From an uncultured Elusimicrobia bacterium (lineage in GTDB: Bacteria > Elusimicrobiota > Elusimicrobia > UBA1565 > UBA9628): DNA of 43,454 nt. Under the pieces are notes generated by a model. It was not told the origin of the DNA and searched no databases. It saw nothing but the letters and a program-made list of their open reading frames with translations. Made by a program: the position numbers and the translations under genes. This document shows positions 1-8,901 of the stretch, one piece after another (the first letter of the stretch is position 1; every line of letters starts with the position of its first letter). The stretch covers positions 1 to 43,454 of the forward strand of contig CAIRTQ010000119.1 of assembly GCA_903881545.1 (NCBI GenBank), written 5' to 3'.

Positions 1-53
1 CCCTGTCGTTTTTCCCCGGACAGGAGTGACAAACAATGTAATATTTAATCAAG

Positions 54-1525
54 ATGCGCATTTCTTGGGCTCGCGGGCACAGCGTGGCTCTTGGGTTCGG
101 GGTGTCGGCGCTCCTGGTTTGCTGCCGTCCGCTATCGGCCGTCGAGAATGCCCCTGCGCCGGAAATGGCCGAGAATGTGGACCGTCTATCGGAACTGGGC
201 GAGCGGTATCTCGTGGCGGGCGACGCGGCCGGGCTGGCTGCGGTGAAAAAGAAGCTGGCCGAGATGAAGACCGACCGGCCCGCGGCGCTGCTGGCGCTGG
301 GGAGGCTTCTCCATAGCGAGGAAAAGGACGCGGACGCTGCGGTCACCTTGGAAGAGGCTTTGGCGCTCCGGCCCAACGACTTCGACACCGAGCGCGAACT
401 GGGGGCGGTTTACAACGCGGTGGGGCAATACGAAAAAGCCTCTTTCATTATGAAGAAGGCGCTCAAGCAACGGCCGCAGGGCGACGGGCTTACCTTGAGT
501 TGGCCAGATGCTATGTCCGGATGGGACGGCTGGCGCAGGCCAAAGCGCTATTCGCGCAAGCCAAGAGTATGAACCGCAAGGAAGTAGCCCAGGCTTATAT
601 CACACTGGGCTACGCCTATCTGGACGCCGGCGAGTACGAGTATGCCCGGCGGGAGTTCGAGACTCTCATCGCGGTCGACACCGCAAGCCCCTACGGTTAC
701 CATCACATGGGCACCTATTCCTTCAAGCAGCGCCATTTTCATGAAGCGGAGGAATATTTCCGGCAGGCGGTGCAAAGGTCGGAGTCCAATCCTCTTTATA
801 ATTCGGTAGACCTGTATCATGCCCTTTCGTGGTTGGGGAGGGCTTTTTACGCGCAAGGAAGAATGGCTGAGGCCGAGGCGGTGTATCGTAAGGGTTTGGT
901 GCTAACCCATCTGGATATGGAATGGCGGTTGGTATTCTTAGGGGGTCTGGGAGCGGTTGCCCAAGAGCAGGGCAAGGTCACCGAGGTGGAGCAATTATAC
1001 AGGCAGGCGATAGCGGCGTGCGAGCCCGGGTTAGGATGCCTGCTCCACGCGGCGGAGGAGGCTTTCAGGTTGGGGACCTTATACGCCGCATCAGGGCGAA
1101 TGCCGGAGGCGGAGGCCGTGGCGGATCGGATTGGAAAATTATACGACGGCCGCCCTATCAATGAGGAGACCATCGGCGAAATCCTGCAATTAGGGGAGCT
1201 ATATAAGAATCTGGGCCAGAACGTTAAGGCCGAGGCGCTCTTGCGCCGGATACTCAAGGCGCGCGAAACCATGCCGACCCATGGGAGCATGGGCCGAGCG
1301 GAGGAGTCCTTGGCTGACATTTGCGCAAGGCAAGGCCGGTTGGCGGACGCGGAGGATATGTATCTGAAGGCGATTGAGGTTTATAGAGTCCAAGGCGACA
1401 TTGCCAGAGCGTCCGCAGCGCTGGGCAGTTTGGCCTCGGCCTATGAAAGAGAGGGCAAGTCTCAAAAGGCCGCGGCGGCGCGGTCGCAGGCGGAGGCTTT
1501 GATGGCGCAGGGCGGCAAATCGTGA
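54..1525 (+). pseudogene. Secreted TPR protein, family copy 1 (frameshifted)
   Basis: First of four tandem genes for one family of exported TPR proteins. The first part (54-572) has a hydrophobic signal-peptide-like N terminus ending near PLSAVEN, then the family's module with motif KKKLAEMKTDRPAALLALG. The reading continues in another frame from about 497 to 1525. Copies 2-4 read ACCGTTG where this copy reads ACCTTG (492-497), so one G is missing. Restoring it joins the two parts into a protein of about 490 residues with the full TPR array, the Cys pair (ACEPGLGC) and the C-terminal tail ending AQGGKS. The stop overlaps the next start by 4 bases. It could be a real pseudogene or a sequencing error. 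An internal TTG at 500 could start a shorter cytoplasmic product, but nothing supports its use. Partner and function are unknown. Confidence 0.8.
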
Positions 1526-3006
1526 AGGGTCCCTTGAATTTTCAGCGGAAGGGGTTGTTCTGGTTTGGCGTGTCGGCGTTATTGATCTGGCATGGCCCGC
1601 TGTCGGTCGCCGATAACGCCCCCGCGCCTGAGCTGGCCGAGGACGCGGGCCGCTTGGCGGAACAGGCCGAGCGGTATCGCGTTGCCGGCGACACGGTCGC
1701 GCTTGATGCGACGGAAAAGAAGTTGGCGGGTATGAAGACCGACCGGCCCGCGGCGCTGCTGGCGCTGGCGTGGCTCCTGAATGCTGAGGGAAAGAACGCT
1801 GAGGCGGAACAGGCCTTGTGGCAGGCTCTGGCGGATCCTGAGTTTTTCGGGTCCACATGCGAACTGCGGCCGGTGTCCTACGGACTGGGGCAATACGAGA
1901 AGGCGGCCCTGATTATGGAGAAGGCGCTCAAGCAGCGGCCGCAGGATTACTTTCTGACCGTTGCGTTGGCGAAATGCTACGTGCGCATGGGCCGCCTGGA
2001 ACAGGCCAAAGCCGCGTTTGCGCAAGCGAAAAGAATTAACGATAAGGGAGCCGAAGCCTATATTGCGCAAGGCTATACCTACATGAACATGGGTGAAGAC
2101 GATCAATCCCGGCGGGAATTCAAGAGCCTGATCGATGTGGACACCGCCAATCCGCTCGGCTATCTTCACATGGGAAGTTATCTCTACAAACAGCGCCATT
2201 CTCATGAAGGGGAGGAGTATTTGCAGCAGGCGGTGAAAATGCTGGAGGCCAAACCCTCTTCATATCCAGGTGAACTCGCTCATGCGCTATCGAACCTCGG
2301 AAATGCGCTTGCGCAACAAGGGAAGTCCTCTGAGGTCGAGGCGGTCTATCGTAAAGGCTTGGAGCAAACCCACCCGGATCTTCATTTTCGGTCGTACTTC
2401 TTGAATGAATTAGGAACGCTTGCCAACGCGCAAGGCAAGTTTGTTGAGGCGGAGCAATTATACAAGCAAGCGATGGCGGTTTGCGTGCCCACCGAGTTCG
2501 GCCCCAGGCTTGGATGCGTTCGTCAGGATTGGGCGGGTGCGGCATTCAATCTGGCGGTATTATACGCCGCGCAAGGTCGAAATCCTGAAGCGACCGCCTT
2601 GGCGAAGCGGATTGGGAAATCATACGACGGCCGGCCCATCGATGAGGATACCATCGATTATGTCTTGGGCCTAGGGAATCTATATGCGGAGCTGGGCCAA
2701 AGCGCCAAGGCCGAGGTAATCTGGCGTCGGATTCTGACGGCACGCGAGAACATGCCGACCCATATGAGCATGGCCCGGGCGGAGGTGGCCCTGGCCGGAC
2801 TCTGCGAGAGGCGGGGCCGGTTGGCGGAGGCGGAGAATCTGTATCTGAAGGCAATCGAGGTCTTTAGAAGGCATAGCGATGTAGACTCGGGGGTCCGCGC
2901 CCTATACGGCTTGGCCGCGGCTTATGAGAAAGAGGGTAAGTCTCGAGAGGCCGCGGCGGCGCGGCGGCAGGCGGAGGCGCTGATGGCGAAGGGCGGCAAA
3001 TTGTGA
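1522..3006 (+). CDS. Secreted TPR protein, family copy 2
   Basis: Intact 494-residue family member. Residues 1-30 form a signal peptide (basic start, hydrophobic core VSALLIW, likely cleavage near SVA-DN), so the protein should leave the cytoplasm. Then come an AEDAGRLAEQAERY helix, the module around TEKKLAGMKTDRPAALLALA (65-85), and TPR-like helix pairs to about residue 480. Typical TPR pieces are GQYEKAALIMEKALKQRPQ, GRLEQAKAAFAQAKRIN and AEAENLYLKAIEVF. Cys321 and Cys332 lie just before RQDW and recur in most copies. The GTG start overlaps the previous TGA (GTGA), which suggests translational coupling. TPRs bind proteins or peptides; the ligand cannot be told from the sequence. Confidence 0.85.
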   Translation: MKGPLNFQRKGLFWFGVSALLIWHGPLSVADNAPAPELAEDAGRLAEQAERYRVAGDTVALDATEKKLAGMKTDRPAALLALAWLLNAEGKNAEAEQALWQALADPEFFGSTCELRPVSYGLGQYEKAALIMEKALKQRPQDYFLTVALAKCYVRMGRLEQAKAAFAQAKRINDKGAEAYIAQGYTYMNMGEDDQSRREFKSLIDVDTANPLGYLHMGSYLYKQRHSHEGEEYLQQAVKMLEAKPSSYPGELAHALSNLGNALAQQGKSSEVEAVYRKGLEQTHPDLHFRSYFLNELGTLANAQGKFVEAEQLYKQAMAVCVPTEFGPRLGCVRQDWAGAAFNLAVLYAAQGRNPEATALAKRIGKSYDGRPIDEDTIDYVLGLGNLYAELGQSAKAEVIWRRILTARENMPTHMSMARAEVALAGLCERRGRLAEAENLYLKAIEVFRRHSDVDSGVRALYGLAAAYEKEGKSREAAAARRQAEALMAKGGKL

Positions 3007-4463
3007 AGGGTCCCTCAAATTACCAGCGGAAGGGGTTATTCTGGCTTGGCGTGTCGGCGTTATTGATCTGGCATGGTCCGCTGTCGGGCGCCGAGAATGT
3101 CCCTGTGCCTGAGCTGGCCAAGGACGCGGGCCGCCTGGAACAACTTGGCGATGCGGTCGGGCTGGCCGCGGTGGAAAAGAAGCTGGCCGGGATGAAGGCC
3201 GACCGGCCCCGAGCATTGCTGGCGTTGGGGAAACTCCTCCATGACGAGGGAAAGGACGCTCCGGCGGCAGAGGCACTGGAGCAGGCCCTGGCGCTACAGC
3301 CGGACGCCTTCGAGGTCGAACGCGAATTAGGGTGGGTTTACAATGCACTAGGCCAAAATGAGAAAGCGGCTCTGCTCATGAAGAAGGCGCTCAAGCAGCG
3401 ACCACAAGAATACGAGCTTACCGTTGAATTGGCGAAATGCTACGTGCGCATGGGCCGGTTCGAACGGGCCAAGGATGCGTTCGCTCAAGCCAAGAGAATC
3501 GACGGTAAGGCGGCCAAAGCCTACATCGAGCAGGGCTATGCTTATTTGGACGCCGGTCAGGATGTCCAGGCCCAGCGGGAATTCGAGGATTTGATCGCGG
3601 TGGACAGCGCAAGTCCCATCGGCTTCCATCATATGGGAACCTATTTCTTTAGGCGCCACCAATATCATGAGGCGGAAGAATACTACCGACGCGCGGTGCA
3701 GGGGCTGGAGGCCAAGCCTCTGCAGAATCCGGATGACCTGGATCATGCCCTTTCGAATCTCGGCATGACTCTGTTAGCTCAAGGGAAGTTCGCCGAGGCC
3801 GAGGTGGTCTATCGCAAGGGCTTGGAACAAACCCACCCAGATATTTATTGGCAGTCGGAATTTTTGCATGGTTTAGGAGTTATTGCCGAAGCGCAGGGCC
3901 AGACCGCCAAGGCGGAGCAATTGTACCAGCAGGCGATGGCGGCGCTCGATCCCGAGTTGGGGGTGGGCTTGTGTGTGATGTGGGCAAAGTCAGCCATCCA
4001 ATTGGCGGTCTTATATGCTGGACAGGGCCGGAAGGCGGAGGCGGAGGCGGAGGCTCTGGCGGAGCGGCTTGGGTATTTCTGCGGGAAAGTGCCGAACAAC
4101 GACGGAAGACTCTGCGATTTCGAGAAATTGGTGGACCTTTATATGGATTTGGGCCAGAGTGCCAAGGCCGAGGCGCTCTTGAACCGGTTCGTTGCCGTGC
4201 CCGAAGCTATGCAGAATCATCGGTGCATGGGTCCCGCGGCGGCGGTCCTGGCCGGACTCTATAAGAAGCAGGGCCGGTTGACGTTGGCGGAGGCTCTATA
4301 TCTGAAGGCGATCGAGGTTTTTAAAATCCAAGGCGGTATTGCCGAAGCGTCTAACGCGTTGCGCGGTTTGGCCGTGGTTTATAAAAGAGAAGGCAAGTCC
4401 CAAGAGGCTGCGGCGGCGCGGCGGCAGGCGGAGGCTTTGAGGGCGCAGGGCGGCAAATCATGA
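3003..4463 (+). CDS. Secreted TPR protein, family copy 3
   Basis: Intact 486-residue family member, starting with GTG inside the stop of copy 2 (GTGA overlap). The signal-peptide region is almost identical in DNA to copies 2 and 4. The segment between signal peptide and module is shorter than in its siblings: RLEQLGDAVGLAAVEKKLAG lacks the ERYLAAGD piece. The TPR array has the family pieces GQNEKAALLMKKALKQRPQ, YAYLDAGQDVQAQREFEDLI and AEAEVVYRKGLEQTHPD. The first cysteine of the conserved pair is replaced (AALDPELGVGLCVMW) and RxDW is degraded, so this copy probably cannot form the proposed disulfide. Periplasmic or surface protein-binding role inferred only from the fold. Confidence 0.84.
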   Translation: MKGPSNYQRKGLFWLGVSALLIWHGPLSGAENVPVPELAKDAGRLEQLGDAVGLAAVEKKLAGMKADRPRALLALGKLLHDEGKDAPAAEALEQALALQPDAFEVERELGWVYNALGQNEKAALLMKKALKQRPQEYELTVELAKCYVRMGRFERAKDAFAQAKRIDGKAAKAYIEQGYAYLDAGQDVQAQREFEDLIAVDSASPIGFHHMGTYFFRRHQYHEAEEYYRRAVQGLEAKPLQNPDDLDHALSNLGMTLLAQGKFAEAEVVYRKGLEQTHPDIYWQSEFLHGLGVIAEAQGQTAKAEQLYQQAMAALDPELGVGLCVMWAKSAIQLAVLYAGQGRKAEAEAEALAERLGYFCGKVPNNDGRLCDFEKLVDLYMDLGQSAKAEALLNRFVAVPEAMQNHRCMGPAAAVLAGLYKKQGRLTLAEALYLKAIEVFKIQGGIAEASNALRGLAVVYKREGKSQEAAAARRQAEALRAQGGKS

Positions 4464-5932
4464 AAGGTCTCTCTATTTTCCAGCGGAAGGGGTTATTCTG
4501 GCTTGGCGTGTCGGCGTTATTGATCTGGCACGGCCCGCTGTCGGCCGCCGATAACGCCTCCGCGCCTGAGCTGGCCGAGGACGCGGCCCGCCTGGCGGAT
4601 CTAGGCGAGCGGTATCTCGCGGCGGGCGATGCGGCCGGGCTGGCCGCGGTGGAAAAGAAGCTGGCCGGGATGAAGGCCGATCGGCCATCGGCGCTTCTGG
4701 TGTTGGGGCGGCTCCTACATCATGAGGAAAAGGACGCGGAGGCGGCACAAGTCTTGGAGCAGGCTTTGGCTCTCAAGCCAGAGGATCCCGAGACCGAGCG
4801 CGAGTTGGGGCCGGTTTACAGCAACCTGGGGCAATACGAAAAAGCGGCTCGCGTTATGAATGACGCGCTCAGGCAGCGGCCGCAAGACTATGGGATGACC
4901 GTTGACCTGGCGAGATGCTATGCCCGGATGGGACGGCTAGAGCAGGCCAAAGCGGAGTTCGCTTCCGCCAAGAGAATCAACGGCAAAGAGGCCGATGCTT
5001 ACATCTCGCAGGGCTACGCCTATTTAAACGCCGGTCAGGATGCTCAAGGCCGGCGGGAATTCGAGAGCTTCATCGCTGTCGATACAGCAAGTCCTTTCGG
5101 TTACCATCACTTGGGCACCTACTTCAAGAATCGTGGTCAATATCATGAGGCGGAGGAATATTTGCAGCAGGCAGTGAAAAGGCTGGAGTCCGACCCCCTT
5201 CATAATCCGGGCGATCTGGGACACTCCCTGTCGAAGTTGGGGAAGGTTCTTCAGGAGCAAGGGCGATTGGCCGAGGCTGAGGCGGTCTATCGCAAAGGCT
5301 TGGAGCAAACCCGCCCGGATCATCATTGGCGTTCGGAATTCCTGGTGGATTTAGGAGTGCTGGTCAAAGCGCAGGGCAAGCCCGCCGAGGCGGAGCAATT
5401 ATACAAGCAGGCGATGGCGGCGTGCGAGCCTAGGCTGTGGTGCTCGCGCCGGGACTGGGAGGAGGCGGCCTTCAAGTTGGGGGTGTTATACGCCGCGCAA
5501 AATAGAAATTCTGAAGCGATGGCCGTGGCGGAGTGGATCGGGAAATCATACGACGGCCGTCCTATTAATGAGGAGACCATCAACGGAATCCTGCAATTAG
5601 GGGTGCTATATACGGATCTGGGCCAGAACGTTAAGGCCGAGGCGCTCTTGCGCCGGATATTCAAGGCGCGCGAAACCATGCCAGCAAATCTGTGCATGGG
5701 TCACGCGGAGGCGGCCTTGGCTGACATCTGCCGGAATCAGGGCCGGTGGGCGGAGGCGGAGGACTTATATTTGAAGGCGATCGTGGTCTTTAGATTCCAT
5801 GGCGATGAAAGCGCTGCGGCCGGCGCGTTGGATGGATTGGCGACGGTTTACGAAAAAGAGGGCAAGTCCCAAGAGGCGGAAACGGCGCGGCGGCAGGCGG
5901 AGGCTTTGAGGGCGCAGGGCGGGAAATTATGA
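4460..5932 (+). CDS. Secreted TPR protein, family copy 4
   Basis: Intact 490-residue member and last of the left tandem array, starting with ATG in an ATGA overlap with copy 3. Signal peptide 1-31 (core VSALLIW, cleavage near SAA-DN), then LADLGERYLAAGDAAGLAAVEKKL, the fullest form of the N-terminal module. The TPR array follows with AEAEAVYRKGLEQTRPD, AEAEQLYKQAMAACEP, the cysteine pair ACEPRLWC with RRDW, then SYDGRPINEETINGILQLG and a C-terminal ARRQAEALRAQGGK tail. Because all its landmarks are present, this copy is the best reference for judging damage in the others. The gap to the next gene is about 40 bases on the same strand, so read-through into the phospholipase D gene is possible. 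Confidence 0.85.
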   Translation: MKGLSIFQRKGLFWLGVSALLIWHGPLSAADNASAPELAEDAARLADLGERYLAAGDAAGLAAVEKKLAGMKADRPSALLVLGRLLHHEEKDAEAAQVLEQALALKPEDPETERELGPVYSNLGQYEKAARVMNDALRQRPQDYGMTVDLARCYARMGRLEQAKAEFASAKRINGKEADAYISQGYAYLNAGQDAQGRREFESFIAVDTASPFGYHHLGTYFKNRGQYHEAEEYLQQAVKRLESDPLHNPGDLGHSLSKLGKVLQEQGRLAEAEAVYRKGLEQTRPDHHWRSEFLVDLGVLVKAQGKPAEAEQLYKQAMAACEPRLWCSRRDWEEAAFKLGVLYAAQNRNSEAMAVAEWIGKSYDGRPINEETINGILQLGVLYTDLGQNVKAEALLRRIFKARETMPANLCMGHAEAALADICRNQGRWAEAEDLYLKAIVVFRFHGDESAAAGALDGLATVYEKEGKSQEAETARRQAEALRAQGGKL

Positions 5933-5971
5933 TGCCGGAATCAGAATTCTGGAGTGCGATGCAATGAGCTC

Positions 5972-7423
5972 ATGCTGAATCCGCCCTACGGCCTCTGGCA
6001 GATATTTTTCTCGACATGCATCTTTCTGCTCGCCGTCCTGGCCTCCGGGCACGCGGTCCTCCATAATCGGGATTCCCGGGCCGCTATCGCCTGGGTCGGC
6101 TTCATTTGGCTGGTGCCCATCTTGGGCGCCGCGCTGTACTTCATCTTCGGAGTCAACCGCATTCGCCGCAAGGCCGCCTGGCTGCGCAGTGACCTGGATC
6201 GTTACCGCGCCGAGGCTGCCGCACCCGGCTGCCCGCCGGATGAGCTGGCCCAGCATCTGCCGGCGCATACCGGGCATCTCGCCGCGTTGGCACGCCTGGT
6301 TGCGGGAGTGGTAGACCGGCCGCTCTTGCACGGCAACCACATCGAGCCCCTGCTCAACGGCGACGAGGCCTATCCTGCCATGCTGGAGGCGATCAGCCAA
6401 GCTCGCCAGACCATCTCCTTCACGACTTATATCTTCAACCGCGACGAGGTCGGCCTGGCTTTCGCGCAAGCCCTGGGCGCGGCGGTCCGTCGTGGGGTGG
6501 AGGTGCGGGTGCTTATCGACGCGGTGGGGATAAGGTATTCCTGGCCCACCATCGGGCGAGCTCTGCGTCGCGAGGGCGTGCCGTACGCCCTGTTCCTCCC
6601 GTCCTTGGCCTTATGGCACCTATTGTCTTTGAACTTGCGCACTCATCGCAAGATATTGGTGGCGGACGGCCGCCTGGGATTCACCGGCGGCATGAACATC
6701 CGGAAGGAAAACTGTCTGCAAAGGCCGACCCGTCGGCCGGTACAGGACCTTCACTTTCGGTTGCAAGGCCCAGTGGTGGCCCACCTACAGGAAGTCTTTG
6801 CCGACGACTGGCAGTTCACAACCGGCGAGTCCCTGCGTGGCGAGGCGTGGTTTCCCAAGCTTGATGCGGCGGGGGCTATGTTGGCCCGGGGCGTGATCGA
6901 CGGCCCGGATGAAAATTTTGAGAAGCTGCGCTGGACCCTGCTCGGAGCGCTGGCCATCGCGCGGAAATCGGTCCGCATTGTGACCCCTTACCTGGTGCCC
7001 GACCACGCCGTGGTTTCGGCCTTGAACCTGGCGGCGATGCGGGGGGTGAAGGTCGACATCATCCTGCCCTCGCGGAGCAACCTGCCGTTCGTCCAGTGGG
7101 CGTCCCGGGCCATGTGGCGCCAGCTGCTGGAGCATGGCTGCCGCATCTGGCTGACCCCGCCGCCGTTCGACCATTCCAAGCTGATGCTTGTAGACGGCGG
7201 CTGGGCGCTGCTGGGTTCTGCCAATTGGGACGCGCGCAGTCTGCGCCTTAACTTCGAGTACAACGTGGAATGTTACGACGGCGAGTTCGTTGGCCGGCTT
7301 GACGCGCTGGTCGAGTCCAAGTTCAGGGGCGCCCATCCGGTCAGTCTGCGGGAAGTCGACGGCCGTTCTCTGCCCGGGCGTCTGCGTGACGGCGTCGCGG
7401 GCTTGCTGACTCCGTATCTATAG
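5972..7423 (+). CDS. cls: Cardiolipin synthase-like phospholipase D enzyme
   Basis: Likely makes cardiolipin by transferring a phosphatidyl group between two phosphatidylglycerols at the inner membrane. Two N-terminal membrane segments (IFFSTCIFLLAVLA and AIAWVGFIWLVPILGAALYF) precede two HKD motifs, HRKILVAD with GFTGG and HSKLMLVD with LLGSANWD, the paired catalytic halves of the phospholipase D superfamily. The length of about 483 residues fits bacterial Cls. An in-frame GTG at 5954 would add six residues. ATG at 5972 is preferred because MLNPPYGLWQ runs directly into the first membrane helix, but the ribosome site is weak for either. It follows the TPR array closely. Assignment to Cls rather than another two-HKD transphosphatidylase rests on the N-terminal helices. 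Confidence 0.9.
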   Translation: MLNPPYGLWQIFFSTCIFLLAVLASGHAVLHNRDSRAAIAWVGFIWLVPILGAALYFIFGVNRIRRKAAWLRSDLDRYRAEAAAPGCPPDELAQHLPAHTGHLAALARLVAGVVDRPLLHGNHIEPLLNGDEAYPAMLEAISQARQTISFTTYIFNRDEVGLAFAQALGAAVRRGVEVRVLIDAVGIRYSWPTIGRALRREGVPYALFLPSLALWHLLSLNLRTHRKILVADGRLGFTGGMNIRKENCLQRPTRRPVQDLHFRLQGPVVAHLQEVFADDWQFTTGESLRGEAWFPKLDAAGAMLARGVIDGPDENFEKLRWTLLGALAIARKSVRIVTPYLVPDHAVVSALNLAAMRGVKVDIILPSRSNLPFVQWASRAMWRQLLEHGCRIWLTPPPFDHSKLMLVDGGWALLGSANWDARSLRLNFEYNVECYDGEFVGRLDALVESKFRGAHPVSLREVDGRSLPGRLRDGVAGLLTPYL

Positions 7424-7427
7424 CCGC

Positions 7428-7508
7428 CTAGACTCCCAAAAGGTCGGCCACGCTCTGCATCCCCAGCTCGCGCCGTCGGGCTTCGCTGAGCCGCGCTGAT
7501 AAGGCCAT
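7428..7508 (-). CDS. Possible 26-residue ORF coupled to the YihY gene
   Basis: Its ATG shares a base with the YihY stop (TGATG), ideal for re-initiation. The product, starting MALSARLSEARRREL and ending MQSVADLLGV, looks like coding sequence, with an LRELG-x-x-x-VADLL flavour seen in helix-hairpin-helix segments. It could be a small protein, the remnant of a larger gene, or chance. No function is proposed. Confidence 0.25.
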   Translation of the reverse strand: MALSARLSEARRRELGMQSVADLLGV

Positions 7509-8746
7509 CACACGGCGTCTTGGCCTGCGGCATGGGTCGCGAAGGCGTCTTCCATCGCGGTGAATATCTCTTCCACACGCAGGTCTTCCAGCGGGCGCCC
7601 CGGGGTGAGGGCCTCCCCGTATGGCCCGGCCTCCATGAGGATGCCCCGCGCCACCAAGGCGGACCGGATGCGCGTCCACAGGGTATGGGGCAGCCCGGCG
7701 GCTTGCTCCAATTCAGCTGCGCCGGCCGGCCCCTGTCCCGCGCGGAATGCGCGGCCCGCGTGTAGGACGATGTTCAAGGCGGCCCAGGCCGGCTGGACCA
7801 CTGGGGCCGCCAGTCTGCGCCGCGTGACCGCGGTAAGCCAAGTCAGGTTCTGGAATGTGTAGGCCACCTCGGCGCCGCCCAGGACGATGATCCAGCCCAC
7901 CCAGACCCATATGAGGAATATGGGAAGCAGACCCAGGTTGCCGTAGATCTTCCCATACCCGACGGCGTTGCGTAGATAGAAAGCGAAGCCGAACTTGGCC
8001 GTTTCCCAGGCCGTGGCCGCGATGACGGCGCCGAGCAGTGCGCTCTTCTTGCGCACCGTCGCGGCCGGGGCCAGGCGGTAGACCAGCAGCAGCGCCACGA
8101 CCGGGCCCAACATGCGCACGCCGAGGCTTTCATATCCGGTCGGGGCATGCAGCCAGCGCGCCACATAAATCGACAAGGCGACCAGGAATGGGCCGAGCGT
8201 CAGGATGCCCCAGTACAGGGAGATGCGATGGATGAGACTGCGCCGGCTCTCTCCGCCCCAGATGTCATTGAGGCTGCGCTCCAAGGTCAGGGCCACGGCC
8301 ATGGCGGCGAGGAAGAGGCTGGCCAGGAAGATGAGGCTGACGCTATGGGAGCGCAGGGCTAGGTCGGCGTCTTCGATGATTTCCTGGATTTTGTCGCTGA
8401 GCTTGACATGGACGGCTTCGGCGCCGGCGCCCGGCTGGGGGATGCTCAGATGTATCTCGTCGGCGTTGAGCTGATGCAGGATGAGGACGGGGATGTCGCG
8501 GCCGAGGCTGGAGAGTCCTCCGAACGAACGGACCAGGAAGAGCGATAGGACGATGGTGGGCACGAGGGCGAATATGGTTTCGAACGCCAGCGTCGCCGCC
8601 GTCTGCGAGCAGTGGTTGCGTTGGAATTCCTGGGACGCCAGGTAGCAGAAGCGGGCCGGACGGGCCAGGGGCTCGGGCAGCAGCCAGGAGGACTGGCCCC
8701 GGCCGAAGAGCGTATCGAGCCAGGAGAATCCCTTTTTCGATGTCAT
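7508..8746 (-). CDS. YihY/BrkB family inner-membrane protein
   Basis: Polytopic membrane protein of the YihY/BrkB (virulence factor BrkB, once called RNase BN) family. The family signature appears near the N terminus (SQTAATLAFETIFALVPTIVLSLFLV), followed by further hydrophobic spans (VSLIFLASLFLAAMAVALTL, YWGILTLGPFLVALSIYV) and the conserved LLPIFLIWVWVGWIIVLGGAEVA helix. A C-terminal soluble extension of about 110 residues (from TRRRLAAPV) looks like a winged-helix-type domain, as in several relatives. At 412 residues it is longer than the ~300-residue core family. The biochemical role is not settled for the family. It has its own promoter and converges on the phospholipase D gene. Confidence 0.88.
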   Translation of the reverse strand: MTSKKGFSWLDTLFGRGQSSWLLPEPLARPARFCYLASQEFQRNHCSQTAATLAFETIFALVPTIVLSLFLVRSFGGLSSLGRDIPVLILHQLNADEIHLSIPQPGAGAEAVHVKLSDKIQEIIEDADLALRSHSVSLIFLASLFLAAMAVALTLERSLNDIWGGESRRSLIHRISLYWGILTLGPFLVALSIYVARWLHAPTGYESLGVRMLGPVVALLLVYRLAPAATVRKKSALLGAVIAATAWETAKFGFAFYLRNAVGYGKIYGNLGLLPIFLIWVWVGWIIVLGGAEVAYTFQNLTWLTAVTRRRLAAPVVQPAWAALNIVLHAGRAFRAGQGPAGAAELEQAAGLPHTLWTRIRSALVARGILMEAGPYGEALTPGRPLEDLRVEEIFTAMEDAFATHAAGQDAV

Positions 8747-8762
8747 GGCCAGACCTGATGGA

Positions 8763-8771
8763 ATGATACCA
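8763..8771 (-). promoter_or_regulatory. Extended -10 promoter of the YihY gene
   Basis: On the minus strand the bases read TGG TATCAT, an extended -10, 16 bases before the YihY start. The same string (TGGTATCATTCC) stands before the aldo/keto reductase fragment at 37976. No good -35 is visible. Confidence 0.5.
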
Positions 8772-8857
8772 AGTTGTCGGCCTAGTGGGGCACCAGTCCT
8801 TTGTTTAGACTCATTTTGTATTGGACAAGTCTAGCCAGCGCGCGAGGCTGCACTTTT

Positions 8858-8866
8858 TGATATAAT
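8858..8866 (+). promoter_or_regulatory. Extended -10 promoter of rpmE
   Basis: TGA TATAAT, a perfect -10 with the extended TGn element, 35 bases upstream of the rpmE ATG. No -35 match lies at 16-18 bases. A strong ribosome site (AAGGAAGG, 8886-8893) follows in the leader. Confidence 0.65.
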
Positions 8867-8901
8867 TGCCAGACAACTTTTAATCAAGGAAGGAACATAA
8901 T

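Noticed and set aside
1-53. Hairpin and ribosome-site-like AGGAG before TPR copy 1
   Set aside because: CCTGTC/GGACAGG and AGGAG (21-25) are present, but the ATG they would serve at 36 is followed by an immediate TAA. Too little upstream sequence is available to judge.
1522-5932. Repeat array suggestive of CRISPR or satellite DNA
   Set aside because: The repetition is at the scale of ~1.5-kb genes and of 34-residue TPR units with codon-level divergence; there are no short identical repeats with unique spacers.
8747-8901. tRNA or small RNA in the rpmE/YihY gap
   Set aside because: No cloverleaf or other stable structure found; the gap is explained by two divergent promoters.
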